From positions 1,612,001 through 1,676,000 of the forward strand of contig CAWCQU010000003.1 of the NCBI GenBank assembly GCA_963797765.1: a stretch of DNA of 64,000 nt, in the 5' to 3' direction. The notes under the pieces were generated by a model. It had not been told where the DNA came from. It saw only the letters and a program-made list of their open reading frames with translations, and searched no databases. The position numbers and the translations under genes were made by a program. Shown piece by piece: positions 56,711 through 64,000 of the stretch. Positions within the stretch are counted from its first letter, which is position 1. Every line of letters starts with the position of its first letter. The DNA comes from JBGPTK01 sp963797765 (GTDB taxonomy: Bacteria; Acidobacteriota; Terriglobia; Acidiferrales; UBA7541).

Positions 56711-57343
56711 TTAGTTCCGCGACACGCGAACTTTGGCAGCCAAAGCCAGATACTGCCCGGCACGTGCGGCCGGATCAGGAGCCGTGATTAAATCCCGCGA
56801 TACGGCTAGGGAATCCGCGCCAGCTTTGTAAACCTGTTCCGCGCGGGCGAGGGTGATGCCGCCGATGGCGACGAGAGGCTTGGTAGTCAATTGCCGTGCC
56901 CGGCGAATAAAATCAGCGCCCACAACCGGATCGGGATTTTCCTTTGTAGTGGTAGCAAAGATTGGGCCGATGGCGATGTAATCGGCGGAGGTGGAATTCG
57001 CATCGCGCACTTGTTCGAGTGAGTGGGTGGATATACCGACCCAGGAGTCCGGTCCGCAAATCCGCCGGGCCTGCTCGACGCCTAAATCTTCCTGACCTAC
57101 ATGTACGCCACCAGCGCCAGCGATTGCGGCTATATCCGGACGGTCGTTGACGATCAGACGGACGCAGTAGGAATGCAGACACGACACCAGGTTCAAGGAA
57201 ACCTGATGGAGGTTTCGAGAGGACAATTTTTTGTTACGGTATTGAATTAGCTCGACCCCGGACTTCGCCAGCATCTCCGCGAAAGCCAATTCCGACGTCT
57301 GAAGCAAATCGGCGGCCATTATGGCATAGAGAGAGGGAAACAC
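56711..57343 (-). CDS. thiE: Thiamine-phosphate synthase
   Basis: Joins the thiazole phosphate and HMP pyrophosphate to make thiamine phosphate. 210 residues, usual length. Motifs LIQYRNK, LIVNDRPDIA, GVHVGQEDL, VGISTHSLEQV, IGPIFATTTK and VAIGGI line the active site. No riboswitch was seen upstream. Followed within 13 bp by two amino acid permeases; the association is probably incidental. Confidence 0.95.
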   Translation of the reverse strand: MFPSLYAIMAADLLQTSELAFAEMLAKSGVELIQYRNKKLSSRNLHQVSLNLVSCLHSYCVRLIVNDRPDIAAIAGAGGVHVGQEDLGVEQARRICGPDSWVGISTHSLEQVRDANSTSADYIAIGPIFATTTKENPDPVVGADFIRRARQLTTKPLVAIGGITLARAEQVYKAGADSLAVSRDLITAPDPAARAGQYLALAAKVRVSRN

Positions 57344-57469
57344 AAGATTCCTTTAGGCCAAATTGGCAGTAAAAGGCAATGGAGCAGCCGTTTCCGGGAC
57401 TTTTGCTAGACCGGCCACTTCCCCGCCCTTCGAATTTCCTTGCTCAGCGCTTGGGCGCGATCGCTTGAT

Positions 57470-58819
57470 CTACTTGCTCGAGAATGTGGCAAAGCGATCC
57501 AGAAAATGCGTGTCAAACCGGCCCGCTTGGAAATCGGGATCGGCCAGAATCTTATGATGCAACGGGATAGTGGTTTTGATGCCCTCGACTACAAAGAGAT
57601 CTAGAGCGCGCTTCATTCGGGCTATGGCTTCGGGACGATCCTTGCCGAAGGCGATCAATTTAGCCACGAGCGAATCGTAGTAAGGAGGCACGACGGCGTC
57701 GGCGTGGCCGGCTGTGTCCACGCGGATTCCGGGGCCTCCGGGAACACTGAATGCGGTGATGCGCCCTGGAGACGGCGTGAAGGAATTGGGATCCTCGGCG
57801 TTGATGCGGCATTCGATGGCGTGGCCGCGGAATTCCACTTTGCCGACGACATCGTCGAGCTTTTCGCCGGCGGCAATTCTGATTTGCGATTTTACAAGAT
57901 CCACACTCGAAATCGATTCGGTGACGGGATGTTCCACCTGAATGCGCGCGTTCATCTCGATGAAATAGATTTCGCCGGTTTCGTCGCGCAGGAATTCCAC
58001 TGTGCCGGCGCCGGAATAGCCGGCGTTGCGAAGAGCGTCAACAACCTTGTGACCGATTTTTTCACGCTGCTTGGGTTCGAGGACTGTGGAGGGAGATTCT
58101 TCGAGCACCTTCTGGTGGCGGCGCTGGAGAGTGCATTCGCGCTCGCGCAGATGCATCACATTTCCATGGCGGTCGCCGAGGACTTGAAACTCGATGTGGC
58201 GCGGGCGCTCGATCAATTTCTCGAAATAAACATTGGGCGAACCGAATGCTTGCGCGGATTCCGAGCGCGCGGTCTGAAACGCCGCGATCAACTCGGATTT
58301 ATCACGGACGACGCGCATTCCGCGGCCGCCACCGCCTTCGGCAGCCTTGATCATGATGGGATAGCCGACTTTCGAGGCTATTTTGACGGCGGCTTCTTCG
58401 TCGGGCACAACGCCGTCGCTGCCTGGGATTACGGGAACGCCGGCGGCTTGCATCTCGCGGCGGGCGCGGTCCTTTTCTCCCATCATGCGGATGACATCGG
58501 GAGACGGGCCGATAAAGGTGATGTGAGAAGCTTCGCATACTTCGGCGAAATTGGCGTTTTCGGAGAGGAAGCCGTAGCCGGGATGGATGGCGTCCACATT
58601 GGTGATTTCCGCGGCGCTGATGACGTGGGGAATGTTCAGGTAACTTTCGCTGGAACGTGGCGGGCCGATGCAGACGGCTTCATCGGCAAACCGAACGTGC
58701 AACGAATTGCGGTCGGCTTCGGAATAGACGGCGACCGTCTGAATACCGAGCTCCTTGCAGGCACAGAGGATGCGCAGAGCGATTTCGCCGCGATTGGCAA
58801 TTAGAATTTTTCGAAACAT
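57470..58819 (-). CDS. accC: Acetyl-CoA carboxylase, biotin carboxylase subunit
   Basis: Carboxylates biotin on AccB using bicarbonate and ATP, the first step of fatty-acid synthesis. 449 residues, usual length. ATP-grasp motifs are visible: KILIANRGEIALR, IHPGYGFLSENANFAE, MIKAAEGGGGRGMR, EFLRDETGEIYFIEMNARIQ and VEHPVTE. It is 128 bp after accB. The gap holds a REP-like hairpin but they are probably co-transcribed. Confidence 0.96.
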   Translation of the reverse strand: MFRKILIANRGEIALRILCACKELGIQTVAVYSEADRNSLHVRFADEAVCIGPPRSSESYLNIPHVISAAEITNVDAIHPGYGFLSENANFAEVCEASHITFIGPSPDVIRMMGEKDRARREMQAAGVPVIPGSDGVVPDEEAAVKIASKVGYPIMIKAAEGGGGRGMRVVRDKSELIAAFQTARSESAQAFGSPNVYFEKLIERPRHIEFQVLGDRHGNVMHLRERECTLQRRHQKVLEESPSTVLEPKQREKIGHKVVDALRNAGYSGAGTVEFLRDETGEIYFIEMNARIQVEHPVTESISSVDLVKSQIRIAAGEKLDDVVGKVEFRGHAIECRINAEDPNSFTPSPGRITAFSVPGGPGIRVDTAGHADAVVPPYYDSLVAKLIAFGKDRPEAIARMKRALDLFVVEGIKTTIPLHHKILADPDFQAGRFDTHFLDRFATFSSK

Positions 58820-58946
58820 TTTGGCTAGCTGAGAAAATTATTGCTGGTCGTGTTCCTCAGGAGATAGGGCGCGGCTTCCCGGCGAAAAACGCCGGGACGC
58901 AATAACCGCGGAAGCCGGCCCCTACGCTCTGCCCCCGGCGCGGCTC
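58820..58946. repeat. REP-like hairpin between accB and accC
   Basis: Complementary arms include GCGCGGCTTCC and, 31 bp further, GGAAGCCGGC, with CCCGGCG/CGCCGGG inside. Similar in type to the hairpin repeats at 48088-48290 and 53466. Confidence 0.5.
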
Positions 58947-59510
58947 TCATTTCTTGCGGGACGGCTGGATGGCGAAGAGCGGCTCGCCATACTCCACCGG
59001 CTGCCCGTTGTCGACGAGAATGCGCATCAACTGGCCGGCGACGTCCGATTCAATCTCGTTCATGAGTTTCATCGCTTCGATGATGCAGAGAACTTGCCCG
59101 ACGTCGATCGTGTCGCCGACTTTGACGAAGTTTTCCGCGCCCGGGCTCGGTGTGGCATAAAAAGTACCGACGATAGGGGATTTGATCGTGTGCAAATCCG
59201 GCTGGGATTCCATGGCCGATGCGGAAGGCTGATCGGGAGCTGCCGACGATTCAGCGGATGATGGGCTTGATAAGGCGGCCACGGCGGCGCCTGGACTGCT
59301 CGCAGCAAGCGTTGCGGTGGCCGCGGGCATCCGAGCGATTCCTTCGGGACTGGTGGAGGCCTTTTTCAGACGGAGGCGCAAGCCGCTGTGCTCATATTCG
59401 CACTCCTCGAGGCCGTGTTTTTCCATGAATTCGAGAAGGCGTGCGATTTCATGCAGGTCGACGCTGGATGCGGACCGCTCGGAATTTGTGGGTTGGCTGC
59501 GTTTCTTCAT
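58947..59510 (-). CDS. accB: Acetyl-CoA carboxylase biotin carboxyl carrier protein
   Basis: Carries biotin between AccC and the transcarboxylase. 187 residues. An N-terminal helical segment (LHEIARLLEFMEKHGLEECE) and an Ala/Ser/Pro-rich linker (~65-105) precede the biotinyl domain, with the modified Lys in EAMKLMNEIES about 35 residues from the C-terminus. The IKSPIVGTFYATPSPG start of that domain is typical. First gene of the accB-accC pair. Confidence 0.95.
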   Translation of the reverse strand: MKKRSQPTNSERSASSVDLHEIARLLEFMEKHGLEECEYEHSGLRLRLKKASTSPEGIARMPAATATLAASSPGAAVAALSSPSSAESSAAPDQPSASAMESQPDLHTIKSPIVGTFYATPSPGAENFVKVGDTIDVGQVLCIIEAMKLMNEIESDVAGQLMRILVDNGQPVEYGEPLFAIQPSRKK

Positions 59511-59617
59511 CTAGAGTTTATCTTCGCCGTTTGTATAGCTAGTTGCATGCGCGACACAATCGCTTCTGAATCCACCGGGAACCGCCTTGTGGCAAAGAAA
59601 CGCCGCCAACACCGATC

Positions 59618-60739
59618 TTACAATTCCAGAAAATCGCGTCCCGCAGTGGTAAGCACTTCCGACCCCGTCTCCGTAACCACGATATCATCCTCGATGCGGA
59701 TGCCACCGATTCCTTCGAGATAAACACCAGGCTCGATTGTAATCACATTCCCCGGCACTAGAGGTGTTTTATCGCCTCGTCCAAGGCGAGGCGTTTCGTG
59801 AACTTCAAGACCCAGGCCGTGGCCAGTGCTATGAATGAAGTATTTCTCCAGCCGATAGCTCCGAAGAACGTTCCGTACAGCTCGATCCACCTCTCCGGCG
59901 GTTATGCCAGGGCGGACCACTGACCAGGCCGCTTGCTGCGCTTCCAGCACCGCGCGGTACCACTGGCGAACCCTGCTGGAGGCGCGACCCACATGAACCG
60001 TGCGAGTCAAATCGCTGCAATAGTGGCCGAGTATAACACCCAGGTCAAAGACGACCAATTCGTTTTTCCTGAGTAGTTTACTGGTCGGATGGGCGTGCGG
60101 GAGGGCGGCCCGACGACCGGAAGCGACAATCGTCTCAAAGGAGGGCCCGGCGGCGCCCTGCTTCCTCATGGAATATTCGATTTCGGCGGCCAAGTCTGAT
60201 TCGCGGACTCCGGATTTTACGAACGGGATGATCCCGAGGAAGACGCCGCTAACCAGTTGTGCCGCGGCCCGCATGATTGCGAGTTCGCCGGGATCCTTGA
60301 CCGCACGCAATGATTCGACCACGCCCTGCCAGCCGGTCCATCGGATTTTGGCGCCGGATGCGCGATCGAGAGCCGATTTCTGCGCAACGGTGAGGTGCGC
60401 TGGATCAAATGCGACCCTGCGGCACCGCCTGCTGCGTAGATTTTCACCCACGGCGGTTAGAAGCGATCCTTTTATGATTTGGACAGTCGCGGCGCCATGA
60501 GCTTCGGCCCTTGCCTGAACCGTGTAGCGGCCGTCGGTCAGGAGAGTGGCGCCGGATTGATTAATCGCGAGGATCCCGTTGCTGCCCGTGAATCCGGACA
60601 AATAGAAAATGTTGGGTAGATGAGTAACCAGGAGAGCGTCCAGGCCATCGGCAGCCAGTTTCTGCTGGACGGCGCGAATCCTTGGCTTGCGAGCAGAAAG
60701 ATTCGGGCTGGACAATCGAGACGTATTCAATGAGCGCAC
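59618..60739 (-). CDS. Xaa-Pro aminopeptidase (M24B family)
   Basis: Removes N-terminal residues before proline. 373 residues. A creatinase-like N-terminal domain (LLVTHLPNIFYLSGFTGSNG) and the M24 domain with all five metal ligands are present: FDLGVILGHYCSDLTRT (two Asp), GHGLGLEVHE (His), IEPGVYLEGIG (Glu) and GGIRIEDDIV (Glu). Between accB and pilQ; the neighbourhood order suggests conserved synteny rather than a shared pathway. Confidence 0.9.
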   Translation of the reverse strand: MRSLNTSRLSSPNLSARKPRIRAVQQKLAADGLDALLVTHLPNIFYLSGFTGSNGILAINQSGATLLTDGRYTVQARAEAHGAATVQIIKGSLLTAVGENLRSRRCRRVAFDPAHLTVAQKSALDRASGAKIRWTGWQGVVESLRAVKDPGELAIMRAAAQLVSGVFLGIIPFVKSGVRESDLAAEIEYSMRKQGAAGPSFETIVASGRRAALPHAHPTSKLLRKNELVVFDLGVILGHYCSDLTRTVHVGRASSRVRQWYRAVLEAQQAAWSVVRPGITAGEVDRAVRNVLRSYRLEKYFIHSTGHGLGLEVHETPRLGRGDKTPLVPGNVITIEPGVYLEGIGGIRIEDDIVVTETGSEVLTTAGRDFLEL

Positions 60740-60780
60740 GAGTGAAAGATTGACTGGTTCCCTGAGCCTTGCGCCCTAAT

Positions 60781-63198
60781 CTAGATCGGCAAAATACGCG
60801 GCGTCAGGAAGAAGAGCAATTCCTGCGAGCCGGTGCTAACAACCGTATGCTTGAACAAGTTCCCAATGATGGGAATGCTTCCAACGATCGGCACCTGGTC
60901 GATAGAAGTCTTCTGGGTAGAGATAATGATTCCGCCGATTACCTGGGTTCCGCCGTCGGCGATAAGGACCTTGGTTTCGGTGGCCTGAGTATCCAGCGCC
61001 GGGATGCCATTAACGCGCTGGATGGCGTCGTCGATCTGGGTGTTTTCGACTACCACATCGAGGAACACGGTGCCCTCAGCAGTAATCTGCGGAGTGACTT
61101 CGAGCTTCAAAACCGCGTCCACGAATTGCACAGAGATTGTATTGTTTACAACCGTTTGAACGGGGATTTTGGTTCCCTGTTTTACGGAAACTTTCTGGTT
61201 GTTCTGCGCAACGATTTTGGGCTGAGAGAGCAGCTTGGCCAATCCCTTCGATTCGGCCGCAGTGATGATGTAGTCGAGCGCGAAGTTCGGGGAAGAAAAC
61301 AAGTAACTGATGCCGCTGGTAGGCGCTTGTGCGGCAAGGTTCGTGACCAAAGGCTGCGAAGCCGTTACGGGCGCGGCTCCAGCAGCTGTCGGAGGCGTGC
61401 CGAAGATCAATGGAGGCAACGGGCTCGGCGGGTTGGTGCGCGAAAGCGGGCTGGCACCGAGCGCACCGCCGAACACATTCTTGCCGTTTACCGCCGAAGT
61501 GGAAAATGCGAATTGGGTGCCAATATCGCGCGAGAAGGTCCGGCTGGCTGAAACGACACGGGCCTCGATTTCCACCTGCTGCGATTTCTTGTCGAGCTGG
61601 CGTATTAGATTGTCCATCGCCGGAATTGTGCCGGGGATATCACGGATGATTAGAGTGTTGGAGCGATCGTCGGAGATGATATCGCCGCGGGATGAAAGAA
61701 ATTTCTTGAGCGTCTCTTTCAAATCGCTGGCTTTCGCGTAGCTGAGAACACGCGTGGTGGTGATCGTGTCGGCGGCTTCGGCCTGGGCCTTGGCGAGATC
61801 GCGAGCCTGTTCCGCTTCCTTCTTGAGCGTGGCCTTGGTGGCGACACGCAGAACGTTTCCGTCGAGTTGTTTATCGAGATCGAAATCTTTCAGCACGATA
61901 TCGAGAGCCTGGTCCCAGGGAACTTCGTCGAGCACGATGGTGAGGTTTCCCTTCACGCTGGGATCGAGGACCACGTTCAGGCCGCTGATCTCATGAATCA
62001 GACGGAAGAAATCCCTTAGGTCGACATCTTTCAAGTTTACAGAAATCGGCTCGCCGGAATATTTTCCGGTCGGCTGGACTCCGGAGGCCGGAGGAGCCTG
62101 AGGCGCCGGCTTGGGAGCGTCATTGGCGGCGGGGGCGCTGTTGCCCGGAGCCGAGGAATCCTGAGCTGGCGAGCCCATATCCAATTTCGCGAGCTTGGGG
62201 CTAGCCAGGGCCGAGGAAGCCCCGGTCAAACTCGCCGGCAGAATAATCGGCAGCGCGGGCATCACCGGGGCCGAATCGGCCGCCGTGGCCTGGGCATGCC
62301 GCAGATTCACTTTCGCGGCAACATGCTCTTTATCAGGCTTCGAAGACTTCGGAGCGACCGGGGGAGCTACGGGCTTGTTCTGGGGCGACTTATCCCCGCC
62401 CGCTGATTTGAAAGAAATCGTTACTTGATTTCCATCGGCCACCACGTTGAACTTCGCGGTCGCGCGAAGATCGATAACTACTCGAGCGGTGTCGGTACTA
62501 AACTGGGCGGCGCGAATTTGGCGAACGGGCTCCAAATTACTAGGGATGGATTTCTGTGCAAGTTCCAGGCGCGCGCCGGTGAAGTCCAGCACGAGACGAT
62601 CCGGATTGCTCAACTGGATCACATGGTAGGTGAGGTGAGCATTGCCAGCGACACGCACTTCCGTTTGAGAACCATTCTGGGCAAGCTGGATTTGTTCGAT
62701 GGCCGGAAATCCAGCCAGTGATTTGGAAACGGAAACCACTTTCGTTTTTGCATTCGAGGCCGAAGAAATCGCAACCTTGGCGCCGGCGCTGGCAAACAAC
62801 ACGGTGAGATCGTTGGAGCCTTGGCGAACAATCTTGGGCTCATCTTTCGAAGCGAGTTCACCGCGCAAAAGGACTTCCATGCGAATCCCGGGCTTCTGGC
62901 CGGCTAGCGAAGGAACCAAGCGGTAGCTGCTGACCACGTCGGAATCGAGAATTTGGGCTTCGGAGGAATCTGAAGTCGAGACTCCGAGGAGATCAACCAC
63001 GAGCATATGTTCGCTCGGGCGGGAGGTGGAGTACTCGAAGGGACCAGTGGCGCGCGCCTCCAGGCGTACTGCGCCATCCTTCACTACTGCGTTCACGTGC
63101 ACCGCTGCCCCAGGTTCCGCCTGGACCGCGCTGCTCGTCGCTATCAGGCTCGCCAGTAAAATCACGGCGAGGCCCCATGGCCGGCACATCGCTCTCAT
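60781..63198 (-). CDS. pilQ: Type IV pilus secretin PilQ
   Basis: Outer-membrane gate through which the pilus passes. 805 residues with a signal peptide (GLAVILLASLIATSSAVQAE). Two AMIN domains (LVVDLLGVSTS; RLVLDFTGARL) probably bind peptidoglycan. A Pro/Ala-rich linker is followed by a STN/N0 domain (DLRDFFRLIHEISGLNVVLD), N1 (KASDLKETLKKFLSSRGDII), and the secretin core with VEIEARVVSASRTF and a C-terminal VPIVGSIPIIGNLFKHT. It overlaps the pilP stop by 4 bp (63195-63198), so the pair is translationally coupled. Confidence 0.95.
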   Translation of the reverse strand: MRAMCRPWGLAVILLASLIATSSAVQAEPGAAVHVNAVVKDGAVRLEARATGPFEYSTSRPSEHMLVVDLLGVSTSDSSEAQILDSDVVSSYRLVPSLAGQKPGIRMEVLLRGELASKDEPKIVRQGSNDLTVLFASAGAKVAISSASNAKTKVVSVSKSLAGFPAIEQIQLAQNGSQTEVRVAGNAHLTYHVIQLSNPDRLVLDFTGARLELAQKSIPSNLEPVRQIRAAQFSTDTARVVIDLRATAKFNVVADGNQVTISFKSAGGDKSPQNKPVAPPVAPKSSKPDKEHVAAKVNLRHAQATAADSAPVMPALPIILPASLTGASSALASPKLAKLDMGSPAQDSSAPGNSAPAANDAPKPAPQAPPASGVQPTGKYSGEPISVNLKDVDLRDFFRLIHEISGLNVVLDPSVKGNLTIVLDEVPWDQALDIVLKDFDLDKQLDGNVLRVATKATLKKEAEQARDLAKAQAEAADTITTTRVLSYAKASDLKETLKKFLSSRGDIISDDRSNTLIIRDIPGTIPAMDNLIRQLDKKSQQVEIEARVVSASRTFSRDIGTQFAFSTSAVNGKNVFGGALGASPLSRTNPPSPLPPLIFGTPPTAAGAAPVTASQPLVTNLAAQAPTSGISYLFSSPNFALDYIITAAESKGLAKLLSQPKIVAQNNQKVSVKQGTKIPVQTVVNNTISVQFVDAVLKLEVTPQITAEGTVFLDVVVENTQIDDAIQRVNGIPALDTQATETKVLIADGGTQVIGGIIISTQKTSIDQVPIVGSIPIIGNLFKHTVVSTGSQELLFFLTPRILPI

Positions 63199-63800
63199 TG
63201 CGATTCTCCTGCACTCGTCGGGTAAATGCGTTTGCTGACCTGGCGTTCCACGGGCTTGCCGAAGGCGTCCTTGGCAATTTGCTGGAAGACGACTTCGCCC
63301 ATGCTGATTCGTTCCACGCGGCCGTCATAGAGATGGTCGCCTTCGCGAATGAAATAGACGCGATTTTGAGGATTACTGGCGATTGCGATCATCCCGTTTG
63401 GTCCGTTCACGGTGCCGTCGATCTTGATGGTCGAGATTTGAAGGCCCGCTTTACCGGGAGGTAAATTGATCGGAATTTCCGGCCCAGTAGCCTTGAGGTT
63501 TACCAGCGGCTGAAAGGGATCGCGCTTTTTGGCCAACTCTTCCTGTTTCAGAGCAGCGGCAGATTTCTCGACAGGAGGCTTCGCCATCTTGGAGCCAGAT
63601 GGCTCGGCCGAGGGATTCGCAGGCGGCGCCTGGGACGAAGCAGCCGGAGCCGGGCTTGCAGCCGCCGGCTGCCCAGAACCCGGCGTAGTATTTTTCGCCT
63701 TGCCCTGAGAAGGACTGGCATGAGCACTGGCGGCCGGAACCAGCCAAAGAGCCAGCGCCAGCGCTGCAACGATTTTCGTTGCTGCTTTCGCGCCTTTCAT
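63195..63800 (-). CDS. pilP: Type IV pilus assembly protein PilP
   Basis: Periplasmic protein linking the PilMNO inner-membrane complex to PilQ. 201 residues with a signal peptide (IVAALALALWLVPAASAHA), a Pro/Ala-rich linker, then the PilP beta domain (KKRDPFQPLVNLK, VNGPNGMIAIASNPQNRVYF, EGDHLYDGRVERISMGEVVF). Immediately upstream of pilQ and downstream of pilO. Confidence 0.92.
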   Translation of the reverse strand: MKGAKAATKIVAALALALWLVPAASAHASPSQGKAKNTTPGSGQPAAASPAPAASSQAPPANPSAEPSGSKMAKPPVEKSAAALKQEELAKKRDPFQPLVNLKATGPEIPINLPPGKAGLQISTIKIDGTVNGPNGMIAIASNPQNRVYFIREGDHLYDGRVERISMGEVVFQQIAKDAFGKPVERQVSKRIYPTSAGESQ

Positions 63801-63825
63801 AGTCCTCTGCCCTACCTCCGACCGA

Positions 63826-64000
63826 CTAATGCTTCACCGGTTTCGCCGGCGTCTTGGCTGCCGCTGGAGCTGCTGCATCCATGCCGGCGGTGAAGAAAGT
63901 TGAGAGAGTGAAAACTCCGGTGACACTCGTGCCTGGCGTGGTGCGAAGCTTTCTGGGCCTGGTTTCCCGAGAGGCCATTCAGCTTCAGATCGCCGACGTT
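63826..64000 (-). CDS. pilO: Type IV pilus protein PilO, C-terminal part (runs off window)
   Basis: The final visible residues read RTTPGTSVTGVFTLSTFFTA then GMDAAAPAAAKTPAKPVKH and stop at 63826, 26 bp before pilP. Before about 63950 the matching PilO sequence (VGDLKLNGLSGNQAQK) is one frame off, so an extra base appears to be present there. PilO is a bitopic inner-membrane partner of PilN and PilP; only its C-terminal beta domain is visible. Confidence 0.65.

Noticed and set aside
56700..57480. TPP riboswitch for thiE
   Set aside because: No conserved TPP-aptamer core was seen in the 126 bp upstream of thiE.
57704..58804. Plus-strand ORF of 366 codons
   Set aside because: Antisense of accC, whose catalytic motifs are all intact on the minus strand.

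Overview
The window looks like an Acidobacteriota chromosome. The evidence is indirect but consistent. The right-hand third has a pilO-pilP-pilQ / Xaa-Pro peptidase / accB / accC / thiE / APC-permease order. Exported proteins carry an Ig-like domain followed by a membrane segment and a Cys-Gly-Gly tail. DUF3300 and DUF2950 genes are adjacent, NtrC-type regulators are present, and hairpin repeats recur between genes. No 16S or other definitive marker is present, so the phylum is an inference.

Region 1 (1-13.3 kb) is a sigma-54 regulon. On the minus strand lie a TolC/adaptor/RND efflux operon, an operon with a conserved unknown protein, a flippase-like membrane protein and a secreted protein, then a small STAS-like gene and a GAF-GAF-AAA+-Fis activator. 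The first three units each have a -24/-12 promoter. Each promoter is preceded, 61-62 bp upstream, by the same palindrome TGCCC-N6-GGGCA. This regulon is the most novel signal in the window.

Region 2 (13.5-18.9 kb) holds an IS630 element that cleanly splits a small ORF, a MITE-like remnant and a TPR-CHAT protein. Region 3 (19.4-30.7 kb) is a second sigma-54 neighbourhood. A GAF-PAS-AAA+ activator with a Cys-rich GAF insert is divergent from DUF3300-DUF2950. It is followed by a sigma-54 promoter, a very large exported Ig-domain protein, a second STAS-like gene and a secreted beta-propeller protein.

Region 4 (30.8-39.6 kb) is a scarred zone: a truncated IS5-type element, an integrase C-terminus overlapping a tRNA(CAU) 3' fragment, an ornithine/carbamoyl operon (cyclic-2,3-DPG-synthetase-like, ornithine carbamoyltransferase, carbamate kinase, ornithine aminotransferase), a broken asnA and an IS110 element. 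Region 5 (39.6-43.7 kb) is a small mobile island ending at an intact selenocysteine tRNA. It carries an XRE regulator and four copies of a 17-bp palindrome, ACTGTAAAGTTTACAGT or close variants.

Region 6 (43.8-64 kb) is housekeeping: a cyclase-like protein, FabV, TsaE, NAD(P)HX repair enzyme, RsbU phosphatase, two permeases, ThiE, AccC/AccB, a peptidase and type IV pilus PilQ/PilP/PilO.

At least nine otherwise intact genes are broken by ten single-base indels. Nine of these indels lie left of 38.4 kb and one at the right edge. They may be sequence errors or young pseudogenes. For each, the reconstructed full reading frame is given.
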